Assembly: GCA_002480015.1 (NCBI GenBank) | Contig: DLQD01000079.1 | Span: 1-5,509 of the forward strand | Length of the DNA stretch: 5,509 nt | Direction: 5' to 3' | From: Opitutia bacterium UBA7441 | GTDB taxonomy: Bacteria; Verrucomicrobiota; Verrucomicrobiia; Opitutales; Coraliomargaritaceae | Shown here: positions 1 through 5,019 of the stretch, one piece after another | How the letters are laid out: every line of letters starts with the position of its first letter | Position numbering within the stretch: position 1 is the first letter of the stretch | Notes under the pieces: model-generated | Database searches by the model: none | What the model saw: only the letters and a program-made list of their open reading frames with translations | What the model was told of the DNA's origin: nothing | Program-made: the position numbers and the translations under genes

Positions 1-117
1 ATTCAAATACATCAGCAGTCCCACTCGGCACTCAGTCAGCCGCATGTAAGTTTGCACCTCAATTGCAGCGCCAATGATCTTCTTCGTCAGTTCTTCTTCA
101 ATAAGTGATCCATCCAT
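1..117 (-). pseudogene. GxxExxY-family protein remnant with internal deletion (runs off window edge)
   Basis: Translating the minus strand from the ATG at 117-115 gives 39 open codons to the window edge. They begin MDGSLIEEELTKKIIGAAIE, the usual N-terminus of GxxExxY proteins (small PD-(D/E)XK-nuclease-like proteins of unknown role). After only one more residue (V) the reading passes to QTYMRLTECRVGLLMYLN, which resembles the family's C-terminal block (AQLLTYMRLSG.RVGLLINFN). The whole middle is absent: the GxxExxY motif itself (GPGLLES.YE), the strand carrying the D and ExK residues, and about 65-75 residues in all, judged from memory of the family. The reading frame survives the deletion, but the putative active site is gone, so I call it a pseudogene. 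An intact, diverged paralogue lies at 3368-3733. The bases upstream of its start (155-196) hold a repeat of the type that also precedes that paralogue. Confidence 0.72.
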
Positions 118-136
118 AAATAATGAGCGCCTTAAA

Positions 137-153
137 TTTCTTATGACAAGAAA
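137..153. other. Short inverted repeat upstream of the TA operon
   Basis: TTTCTT-ATGAC-AAGAAA is a perfect 6-bp inverted repeat with a 5-base spacer. It lies 95 bp upstream of the antitoxin start and about 20 bp upstream of the GxxExxY remnant. AbiEi-type antitoxins are known to repress their own operons by binding inverted repeats in the promoter region, so this could be an operator half-site. It is short and AT-rich enough to occur by chance. I found no convincing -35/-10 pair to place it against. Confidence 0.15.
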
Positions 154-154
154 G

Positions 155-196
155 CCTTCTCCGTGTCTCGGTGCCTCCAGCGCAGCGAGTGGTTAA
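155..196 (-). repeat. Degenerate GxxExxY-associated repeat (ACCAC..CACCGAGACACGGAG type)
   Basis: Read on the minus strand from about 196, this stretch is TTAACCAC, a short GC-rich insert (TCGCTGCGCTGGAGG), then CACCGAGACACGGAGAAGG. The CAC-GAG units spaced 8-9 bases apart and the leading ACCAC recall the ACCACAGAT..CACAGA..CACAGAT arms of the repeats at 3270 and 3761. Like the 3270 copy, it lies just upstream of a GxxExxY start codon in the same orientation. It is shorter, has no obvious second arm and has diverged in sequence, so the relationship rests on pattern and placement. Confidence 0.45.
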
Positions 197-247
197 AAAT
201 CAGAGCACTGAGTGGCCTTACCCACTAAAAATAGCGAAGAACCACTA

Positions 248-868
248 ATGAGCACTCAAACCATTGAAGATAAAATATTAAGCCGATTTTATGGTAGAGG
301 CAGGGGTCACGTCGCAACGCAGAAATTTTTCCTAGACCTTGGCAGCCGCGATGCTGTGGATAAAGCGCTCTCTCGCCTCGCCCAAAGCGGCAAGCTTCGG
401 CGCATTGCCCGTGGTCTATACGAATACCCACGGACAAGCCCTCTTTTGGGCGAATTGAGCCCAGACCTAAATAAAGTCGCCGCCGCCATGGCTGGGCGTG
501 AGGGCATCCGCTTGCAAGAGACCGGGGCCCATGCCGCGAATCTACTACACCTTAGCGAACAAGTCCCCATGAAGGTCGTTTTTCTCACCGATGGGGTCAG
601 CAAAAAAGCCACTATTGGCAATCAGACCATCGAACTGCGCAAGGCCAGCCCCAAGCGCATGCAACTGGCCGACAAAATCAGCGGCCTCGTCTTCGAGGCA
701 CTACGCGAGATCGGCGAAAAGCATCTTAACGAAGGGCACATCAAGACGCTCCAGCAGACCCTTAACATGGAGCAAAAGGGCAAAGTTCTCCACGACCTGC
801 GCGAGGCACCCGCATGGATGCACTCACACATCCGCGAGATCACCAAGGATTGGAACAAGGATGGATAA
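248..868 (+). CDS. DUF6088 / AbiEi-type antitoxin of a type IV toxin-antitoxin system
   Basis: This encodes a 206-residue protein of the DUF6088 (AbiEi-like) family. The N-terminal third is a winged helix-turn-helix: residues 30-60 include GSRDAVDKALSRLAQSGKL and the wing RRIARGLYEYP, the family's most recognisable block. The C-terminal part keeps the usual TGAHAANLLHLS..VP.KVVFLTDG pattern and ends with APAWMHSHIREI. In characterised AbiE systems the antitoxin binds its operon promoter and counters the nucleotidyltransferase toxin without stable complex formation; both roles here are by analogy. The frame is also open from a GTG at 212, but the ATG at 248 opens the family-like sequence (MSTQTIEDKILSRFYGRGRG), so I prefer it. 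A weak purine stretch (GCGAAGAA) lies about 10 bases upstream. Its stop overlaps the start region of the toxin gene, typical of a co-translated two-gene operon. I see no frame damage. Confidence 0.85.
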   Translation: MSTQTIEDKILSRFYGRGRGHVATQKFFLDLGSRDAVDKALSRLAQSGKLRRIARGLYEYPRTSPLLGELSPDLNKVAAAMAGREGIRLQETGAHAANLLHLSEQVPMKVVFLTDGVSKKATIGNQTIELRKASPKRMQLADKISGLVFEALREIGEKHLNEGHIKTLQQTLNMEQKGKVLHDLREAPAWMHSHIREITKDWNKDG

Positions 869-1887
869 GTTTCTTGCCCTTCCAGATTCTGATCGGGGAT
901 GCCTTCCGGGAAAGAGCGGCACAGATGCAGCTGCACCCCACGCCCGTCGAGAAAGACTTCTGGGTCTGCTACCTCCTGCGTGAACTATTCAGCCTGGACT
1001 GCGTAAAGGATCAACTGATTTTCAAAGGCGGCACCTCTCTGAGTAAAACCTACGGCCTGATTCAGCGTTTCTCGGAGGATATCGACCTCTCCATCCACGC
1101 CTCGACCTTCGGCATTGATTTAGAGTCGCACTTATCAGAGTTGAGCCCGAGCGAAGACAAGATTGAGGTGAGTCGGCTATTCAAAGCTGCCGCACAATTT
1201 GTCGACGAGAGCTTTATTCCTGAATTGAGAGCCCGGCTTGAAGAATCTTTGCCAGAAGGGAACTGGCGTCTGCAGCCGCATCGGCGCAGCGATGATTTAA
1301 ATATCATTCTCTTCAAATATCATAGGCTCATTCAGGATGGAAAACAGCCGCACTACACCTCGCCGGAAGTGCAAATTGAGATCGGTGTCAGAGCTGAGCA
1401 CGATCCAGCAGAACAGCGCATTGTGCGGCCTTACGTCGCAGAACAATTCCCTGATATTTTTGAACAGCCTGACGCAAAGGTAAAAGTGCTATCCGCCAAA
1501 CGCACCTTCTGGGAGAAGGCCACGATTTACCATGCAGAGTCCTTCAAACCGGCCGGCCAGCCATGGACCAGGCGATATGCAAGACATGCCTACGACTTAC
1601 ACCAACTCATGAACTCCGAGATCGGTGAAGAAGCCCTTAGAGATCTCGACCTTCTAAAGAGAGTAGCTGTTCATAAGGCGACCTTCCACGCCTCGAAAGG
1701 AGTCAATTATCACCAAGCATACCAAGGCAATCTAAGGCTATCCCCGAAAGGCTCCCGTCAAGAGGAACTCGCTGATGACTACAAGGCGATGAAAGACTTC
1801 TTCATGACTGACAACCCACCACCCTTTGAGAAAATTCTAAAATCCCTGGAAACGATTGAGCAGCGAACCAACGCGGCCTTATCCTAG
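814..1887 (+). CDS. Nucleotidyltransferase AbiEii/AbiGii-family toxin, N-terminus frameshifted
   Basis: Toxin partner of the preceding gene. Residue numbers are for the longest open frame (357 residues from ATG 814). Seen: VEKDFWVC at 45-52; the nucleotidyltransferase signature GGTSLSK at 72-78 followed by SEDIDLS at 87-93 (likely metal-binding acidic residues D89/D91); a hydrophobic strand EVQIEIGVR at 185-193; TFWEKATIYH at 231-240; and RYARHAYDLHQL near 254-265, all characteristic of the AbiEii/AbiGii group. Characterised members transfer nucleotides to tRNA or other targets and arrest growth. Residues 1-28 look nothing like the family. The family-like N-terminus MDKFLALPDSDR is instead encoded at 861-896, with AAGGA 11 bases upstream, in a different frame. 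Dropping one G from the GGGG at 895-898 would join it to DAFRERAAQM and give a canonical protein of about 341 residues. The 814 ATG has GAGG 7 bases upstream, so an altered-N-terminus protein could still be made, as could one from TTG 874. Whether it is a pseudogene, a sequencing slip or a recoded gene is open. Confidence 0.82.
   Translation: MDALTHPRDHQGLEQGWISFLPFQILIGDAFRERAAQMQLHPTPVEKDFWVCYLLRELFSLDCVKDQLIFKGGTSLSKTYGLIQRFSEDIDLSIHASTFGIDLESHLSELSPSEDKIEVSRLFKAAAQFVDESFIPELRARLEESLPEGNWRLQPHRRSDDLNIILFKYHRLIQDGKQPHYTSPEVQIEIGVRAEHDPAEQRIVRPYVAEQFPDIFEQPDAKVKVLSAKRTFWEKATIYHAESFKPAGQPWTRRYARHAYDLHQLMNSEIGEEALRDLDLLKRVAVHKATFHASKGVNYHQAYQGNLRLSPKGSRQEELADDYKAMKDFFMTDNPPPFEKILKSLETIEQRTNAALS
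861..898 (+). other. Out-of-frame canonical N-terminus of the toxin, ending at a GGGG slip site
   Basis: ATG 861 overlaps the antitoxin stop (866-868) and reads MDKFLALPDSDR, the expected start of an AbiEii-type toxin (family members often open MD.(F/L)LAL....R). After CGG (894-896) this frame goes wrong, while the +1 frame gives GAT GCC TTC CGG (DAFR) starting at 898. The four-G run at 895-898 is therefore one base too long for a continuous reading. Confidence 0.7.
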
Positions 1888-1931
1888 CCTACTTTCTACT
1901 TTCCGACCTTCAAACCTTCCACCTCCTGCCC

Positions 1932-1954
1932 TGCGTAGCTCGAAGAGCGAAGCA
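1932..1954. other. Imperfect hairpin between toxin and methylase genes
   Basis: TGCGTAGCTC-GAA-GAGCGAAGCA forms a 10-bp stem with two mismatches and a 3-base loop, possibly extended by flanking CCC and GGG. It sits in the 112-bp gap between the toxin stop and the methylase start. No T-run follows on the plus strand, so it is not a clear intrinsic terminator. It resembles short GC-rich stem-loops dispersed in some genomes, but I cannot test copy number from this window. Confidence 0.3.
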
Positions 1955-1999
1955 CGGGTCCCGATTTCCCACTAAGGTCTCAAGTTTCATCCCTCAAAA

Positions 2000-3280
2000 A
2001 TGACCACCTCCCAACTCTTCGACACCCAGGCCAAACGGCTGATTGACGACCTCAAGTCGGTCTGCGCCAACTACGGCCTCGGCAACGACGGCAACGAGTT
2101 CGCCCGCGCCCTCATCAACAAACTTGTCGATTGTAGCTTCGAGCCGATCTTCGCGGAGAAGTTCGATTTCTTCGCCACCCTCTCCGAATACCTGATCAAG
2201 GACTACAACAAGGACGGCGGCGGCAAATATGCCGAGTATTACACCCCCAACGCCGTGGCCAAGATCATGGCCGCCTACCTCGTCACCGGCGAGCGGCAGG
2301 ATGTGACCTGCTACGACCCCTCCGCCGGTTCCGGCACACTCCTCATGAACCTCGCCCACCGTATCGGCCAGCAGAAGTGCAGCCTCTATACTGAGGACAT
2401 CTCCCAAAAATCCTCCCACCTGCTGCGGCTCAACCTCATCCTCAACGGCCTAGTCCACTCCATCCCCAACGTCATCCAGGGCAACACCATCCTCCACCCC
2501 GCCCACCGGCCCGAGAGCGGCGGCGGCCTGCGCCAGTTCGATTACATCGTCTCCAATCCGCCCTTCAAGCTGGACTTCTCCGACTTCCGCGACGCGCTCG
2601 ACAGCAAGACCAACCAGTCCCGCTTCTTCGCCGGTATCCCAAAGGTACCCAACAAGAGCAAGGACAAGATGGCCATCTACCTGCTCTTCATCCAGCATAT
2701 CATCCACTCGCTCAAAAAAGGCGGCCGCGCCGCCGTGGTCGTGCCCACCGGCTTCATCACCGCCCAGAGCGGCATCGATAAAAAGATCCGCCAACACCTC
2801 GTGGAAAACAAAATGCTCGCAGGCGTCGTCTCCATGCCGAGTAACATCTTCGCCACCACCGGCACCAACGTCTCCATCCTCTTCCTCGACGACAGCAATG
2901 ACGGCGATGTCATCCTCGTCGATGCCTCCAATCTCGGCACCAAGGTCAAGGAAGGCAAAAACCAAAAGACCCTCCTCTCCACCGAGGAGGAAGACCGCAT
3001 CATCCAAACCTTCAACGCCAAGGAGACCGTCGACGACTTCTCTGTGGCCGTTTCTTACGACGACATTACCGCGAAAAATTACTCACTCAGCGCGGGGCAG
3101 TATTTTGAGGTGAAGATCGAGTATGTGAATATTTCGCCGGAGGCGTTTCAGGCGAAGTTGGCGGGGCATCAGGAGCAGCTGAAGGATCTGTTTAAAGAGT
3201 CCAAAGCCCTCGAAGACGCTATCGAAAGTAACCTCAGCCAACTAGAACTGGTACATCCAGAGAGATTAAACCACAGATGA
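2000..3280 (+). CDS. Type I restriction-modification N6-adenine DNA methyltransferase subunit (HsdM-like), internally deleted, orphan
   Basis: This 426-residue protein is an S-adenosylmethionine-dependent adenine methyltransferase of the HsdM type. Seen: YYTPNAVAKIM at 80-90, SAM-binding motif I DPSAGSGTLL at 106-115, catalytic motif IV NPPF at 186-189, KGGRAAVVVPTGFI at 240-253, and a C-terminal AGQYFEVKIEYV followed by a helical, coiled-coil-like tail. The start is well supported: residues 1-34 match the usual opening (LIDDLKSVCANYGLGNDGNE then F). Residue 35 then jumps to ARALINKLVDCSFEPIF, which in related proteins lies roughly 100-150 residues further on; that figure is from memory. The N-terminal helical domain, important in HsdM for subunit and DNA contacts, is therefore mostly missing, though the frame is kept (junction about 2099-2104). 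The final codons (N-H-R-stop) lie in the 3270 repeat, so the native C-terminus was probably replaced. No hsdS or hsdR is visible. The catalytic domain looks whole, but function is doubtful. No clear Shine-Dalgarno. Confidence 0.85.
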   Translation: MTTSQLFDTQAKRLIDDLKSVCANYGLGNDGNEFARALINKLVDCSFEPIFAEKFDFFATLSEYLIKDYNKDGGGKYAEYYTPNAVAKIMAAYLVTGERQDVTCYDPSAGSGTLLMNLAHRIGQQKCSLYTEDISQKSSHLLRLNLILNGLVHSIPNVIQGNTILHPAHRPESGGGLRQFDYIVSNPPFKLDFSDFRDALDSKTNQSRFFAGIPKVPNKSKDKMAIYLLFIQHIIHSLKKGGRAAVVVPTGFITAQSGIDKKIRQHLVENKMLAGVVSMPSNIFATTGTNVSILFLDDSNDGDVILVDASNLGTKVKEGKNQKTLLSTEEEDRIIQTFNAKETVDDFSVAVSYDDITAKNYSLSAGQYFEVKIEYVNISPEAFQAKLAGHQEQLKDLFKESKALEDAIESNLSQLELVHPERLNHR

Positions 3281-3352
3281 CACAGAGTGCACAGATAAAG
3301 ATTATCCCGCAGCCGAGGCATCTGTGCCCACCTGTGCAATCTGTGGTCAAAA
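3270..3352. repeat. 83-bp palindromic repeat R1, upstream of GxxExxY gene
   Basis: The left arm has three CACAGA units at 3272, 3281 and 3290 (9-base period). The right arm mirrors it with TCTGTG at 3321, CCTGTG at 3331 and TCTGTG at 3340, and the outer ends are ACCACAGAT and ATCTGTGGT. About 22 of 27 arm positions can pair around a GC-rich centre (CGCAGCCGAGGC). The repeat matches R2 (3761-3843) without gaps, with 9 differences in 83. It contains the methylase stop codon (3278-3280) and ends 15 bases before the GxxExxY start, so it may form a hairpin in that gene's leader. Confidence 0.88.
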
Positions 3353-3367
3353 TTTTTCTTAACAAAC

Positions 3368-3733
3368 ATGCCTAAAGATACCGACATAACGGAAGCTATT
3401 ATTGGAGCGGCCTACACAGTCCTGAATAAGCTCAAGCCTGGGCTGGATGAGAAGCTCTATGAGCGCGCACTCATCATCCTACTCGGGAAACAAGGTCTGA
3501 CCTGCGAGAACCAGAAGGAATTCGATGTGTATTATGATGAGCATCACATTGGCACCCTCATCCCGGATCTCATTGTCAATGAAACCATCGTCGTTGACCC
3601 CAAAGTCGTCTCTGCCTTCAACGAAAACCACATCGCCCAGATGCTGGGCTACCTCAATATCACCGGCCTACAAACCGCCCTTCTCCTTAATTTCAAACAC
3701 GCCAAACTAGGCATCAAACGCGTCTCCCTGTAA
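3368..3733 (+). CDS. GxxExxY-family protein, putative PD-(D/E)XK nuclease-like
   Basis: This encodes a complete 121-residue protein, near the usual length of the family. Seen: an N-terminal helix with EAIIGAAYTVLNKL; the naming motif as G-L-D-E-K-L-Y within KPGLDEKLYERAL (residues 24-36); then DLIVNETIVVDPKVV (residues 67-81), whose first D and later D-x-K fit a PD-(D/E)XK core, with D replacing the more common E of ELK. QMLGYLNITGLQTALLLNF (residues 91-109) matches the family's conserved helix-strand (QLLTYLRLTG...GLLINF) and carries the Q of RecB-like nucleases. The biochemical role is unknown; nuclease activity is inferred from the fold. It is the only gene between repeats R1 and R2, and its stop codon overlaps an extra ACCACAGAT half-unit (3733-3741). 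No clear ribosome-binding site precedes the ATG. It is clearly diverged from the remnant at 1-117, so it is not a recent local duplicate. Confidence 0.83.
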   Translation: MPKDTDITEAIIGAAYTVLNKLKPGLDEKLYERALIILLGKQGLTCENQKEFDVYYDEHHIGTLIPDLIVNETIVVDPKVVSAFNENHIAQMLGYLNITGLQTALLLNFKHAKLGIKRVSL

Positions 3734-3741
3734 CCACAGAT
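3733..3741. repeat. Isolated ACCACAGAT repeat end
   Basis: ACCACAGAT, the 9-base outer end of R1 and R2, recurs directly at the stop codon of the GxxExxY gene and 28 bases before R2. The intervening bases are A/T-rich and show no second arm. It may be the leftover end of a third repeat, but a 9-mer is weak evidence on its own. Confidence 0.4.
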
Positions 3742-3755
3742 TTAAAAGCAACTTT

Positions 3756-4466
3756 TTAAAACCACAGATGACACAGAATACACAGATAAATAAAACCACG
3801 CAGCCGAGGCATCTGTGCCCATCCGTGCAATCTGTGGTCAAAAATCTTTCCCATAGGCAAGCTCTCGGCTTGCCGGGTGCGTTCGATTTGCGCGTGATCG
3901 GCTCCGTCCTCGCGCAGTTCTTTCTCTATCCGGTAAAGCAGAGCGATTCGTTCGAGCACATGCTGTGCGTCTTTGCTCTGTTCTTTAGCCTTATCAAACT
4001 GGCGGCGGATATGCGCCATACAGGCAGACAGGACGATACCTTCGCGCTCGCGAGCATACTTGTCGTAAACTCCGTAGGCATCGCTTTGCAGGTAGCCGCT
4101 GAAGCCAGCCAGCAACTCGTCGAGATGCGAGCTGCCGCGCGTCATGCTCCAAGTGAACACGACATCGCCTGCAGGGCGACTGATCGGCCAAAGCCAACCC
4201 GAGCGGGTTTTGTTGTTCGGATAATCTGGGTCGATGACCTTGATCGGTGTCTCGTCGATTTGCAGATAATCGCCATCGATCAAGTTTTGGTGCATCCGGT
4301 TGTAGATTGGTTCGAGCACTTCGGCGCTACGACCGACCCACCGTCCCATACTCTGCTCGCAGAGGCGCACCTGCTGACGCTGGAGCATCTTGCGTTGGCG
4401 ATACAAGGGAAGGTGATCGACGTATTTGCTTAACAGGATGATCGTGTGGCTATGCTTGATCGGCAA
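3756..4466 (-). pseudogene. tnpC: IS66-family transposase TnpC, truncated at both ends
   Basis: Central core of the IS66 DDE transposase. Numbered from the TTG at 4466: SKYVDHLPLYRQ at 13-24, DYLQIDETPIKV at 66-77 (first catalytic D71), SRPAGDVVF at 96-104, GYLQSDAYGVYD at 124-135 (second D129), and CMAHIRRQFDKA at 149-160. The third catalytic residue, in the N..VER block near the end of complete proteins, is absent, because IS66 sequence stops near residue 206 (about 3849) and the frame then reads through repeat R2. The open frame extends up to 4553 without a stop, but only part of this (from about EQSYAHLPIKHSH) looks like IS66. The usual zinc-finger and helical N-terminal region of some 150 residues is gone. 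A complete TnpC is roughly 500 residues, so less than half remains. The DDE triad is incomplete, so it is inactive. Confidence 0.85.
3761..3843. repeat. 83-bp palindromic repeat R2, downstream of GxxExxY gene
   Basis: Second copy of R1, in the same orientation and alignable over all 83 bases without a gap. Five of the nine differences cluster in the loop (GATTATCCCG against TAAAACCACG), while the CGCAGCCGAGGC centre and both outer arms are kept. It lies directly against the broken end of the IS66 transposase, and the transposase reading frame runs on through it to a stop at 3756-3758, adding a repeat-encoded tail (IFDHRLHGWAQMPRL and so on). Confidence 0.88.
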
Positions 4467-4557
4467 GTGCGCGTAGCTCTGCTCATTATGTGCTTTTACC
4501 TGTGCCAGTTCGCTGATGATACGTACCCAAATAACGGATACGAAAAAGTCAAATCAC

Positions 4558-4908
4558 TTAGACCTCATACCACGCTTTTTTTGCTCCATGCTTCAGTTCG
4601 ATGCCATCGAGCAACATCCGTAGTGCAGTCGAACCAAGCACCAGCTTGTTTGCCGACCCAGCAGACTTTGGCCAGCTGAACCGACCTTCCTCTAAACGCT
4701 TTGCCATAACCCACAGCCCGCTATCGTCCCAGTGCAGTATCTTCACCCTCGTGCGAGTCTTGTTCGTAAACACGAACAACGCCCCGCTCAATGGTTTGAG
4801 CTTCAATTGCTCAGAGACCTGCGCATACAGACCATTGAAGCCCTTGCGCATGTCCACAGGCTCGAGTGCCAGATATATTTTTGTCGCTTCGGTGATGATC
4901 TTTTCCAT
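4558..4908 (-). CDS. tnpB: IS66-family accessory protein TnpB
   Basis: A 116-residue protein, complete at the usual length for IS66 TnpB (IS66 Orf2-like). The family pattern is clear: LALEPVDMRKGFNGLYAQV at residues 14-32, LSGALFVFTNKTRTRVKILHWDDSGLWVMAKRLEEGRF across residues 40-77 (quoted in outline), then WP. TnpB is needed for IS66 transposition together with TnpA and TnpC, but its biochemical role is poorly understood. The ATG at 4908 follows a GAGCGG stretch. The gene is intact although its tnpC partner is broken, which suggests the damage is fairly recent. Its stop (4558-4560) lies directly before the truncated tnpC region. Confidence 0.92.
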   Translation of the reverse strand: MEKIITEATKIYLALEPVDMRKGFNGLYAQVSEQLKLKPLSGALFVFTNKTRTRVKILHWDDSGLWVMAKRLEEGRFSWPKSAGSANKLVLGSTALRMLLDGIELKHGAKKAWYEV

Positions 4909-4937
4909 CCGCTCATCTTACAGAATCACAGCGCACA

Positions 4938-4967
4938 GAGATAGGGGGACAAGTTTGGGGTGCTTAC
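4938..4967 (-). repeat. Probable terminal inverted repeat of the IS66 element
   Basis: Read on the minus strand from 4967, GTAAGCACCCCAAACTTGTC continues into CCCCTATCTC. IS66-family ends typically begin GTAAGCG, and the position, about 58 bp before tnpB and right at the point where unrelated sequence begins, fits an outer end. The partner end is lost, so neither pairing nor a target duplication can be checked here. Confidence 0.55.
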
Positions 4968-5019
4968 CATGGAACTTGCGCCGGGCATGTGCCATGCAGC
5001 CGACCAGCAGGTTGAGTGC
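4968..5019 (-). pseudogene. Fragment of a second IS66 transposase
   Basis: The minus strand directly after the polA stop reads ALNLLVGCMAHARRKFHG. The GCMAHARRKF block is the conserved motif of IS66 TnpC that appears as CMAHIRRQF in the neighbouring element, so this scrap comes from a different IS66 member. It ends where the GTAAGC terminal sequence begins, implying that one IS66 element inserted into another. Only about 50 bp survive. Confidence 0.6.

Larger units (their letters stand above)
3846..4967 (-). mobile_element. Degraded IS66-family insertion sequence (tnpB plus truncated tnpC)
   Basis: The element reads leftward: a probable terminal end at 4967 (GTAAGC...), tnpB at 4908-4558, then tnpC running down to about 3846. 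There it is cut by repeat R2, so the distal third of tnpC and the right terminal repeat are missing. The 5' part of tnpC is missing as well. No tnpA is present: only about 58 bases separate the putative end from tnpB. The element cannot move by itself. Confidence 0.8.

Noticed and set aside
591..983. 130-residue plus-strand frame overlapping antitoxin and toxin
   Set aside because: Only its segment from 861 to 896 is meaningful (the original toxin start). The rest is Arg/Ser/Pro-rich off-frame reading of the two real genes.
1932..1954. Rho-independent terminator after the toxin gene
   Set aside because: The stem has mismatches and no T-run follows, so I list it only as a hairpin.
1994..3007. 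Two long Gly/Val/Asp/Glu-rich minus-strand open frames (1994-2419 and 2450-3007)
   Set aside because: They mirror a GC-rich gene with C-ending codons on the plus strand. Their low-complexity composition is typical of antisense shadows of the methylase.
3270..3843. CRISPR-like array from repeated CACAGA units
   Set aside because: The units are 6 bases at 9-base spacing inside a palindrome, with only two full copies flanking a gene. There are no spacers of regular length and no cas genes.
3768..4433. 221-residue plus-strand open frame
   Set aside because: It is antisense to the IS66 tnpC remnant, which has clear DDE-transposase motifs; the plus frame shows no recognisable domain.
4467..4553. 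Upstream extension of the tnpC frame as a genuine TnpC N-terminus
   Set aside because: The frame is open, but the residues lack the usual IS66 helical and zinc-binding pattern and there are far too few of them. It looks like a deletion junction.
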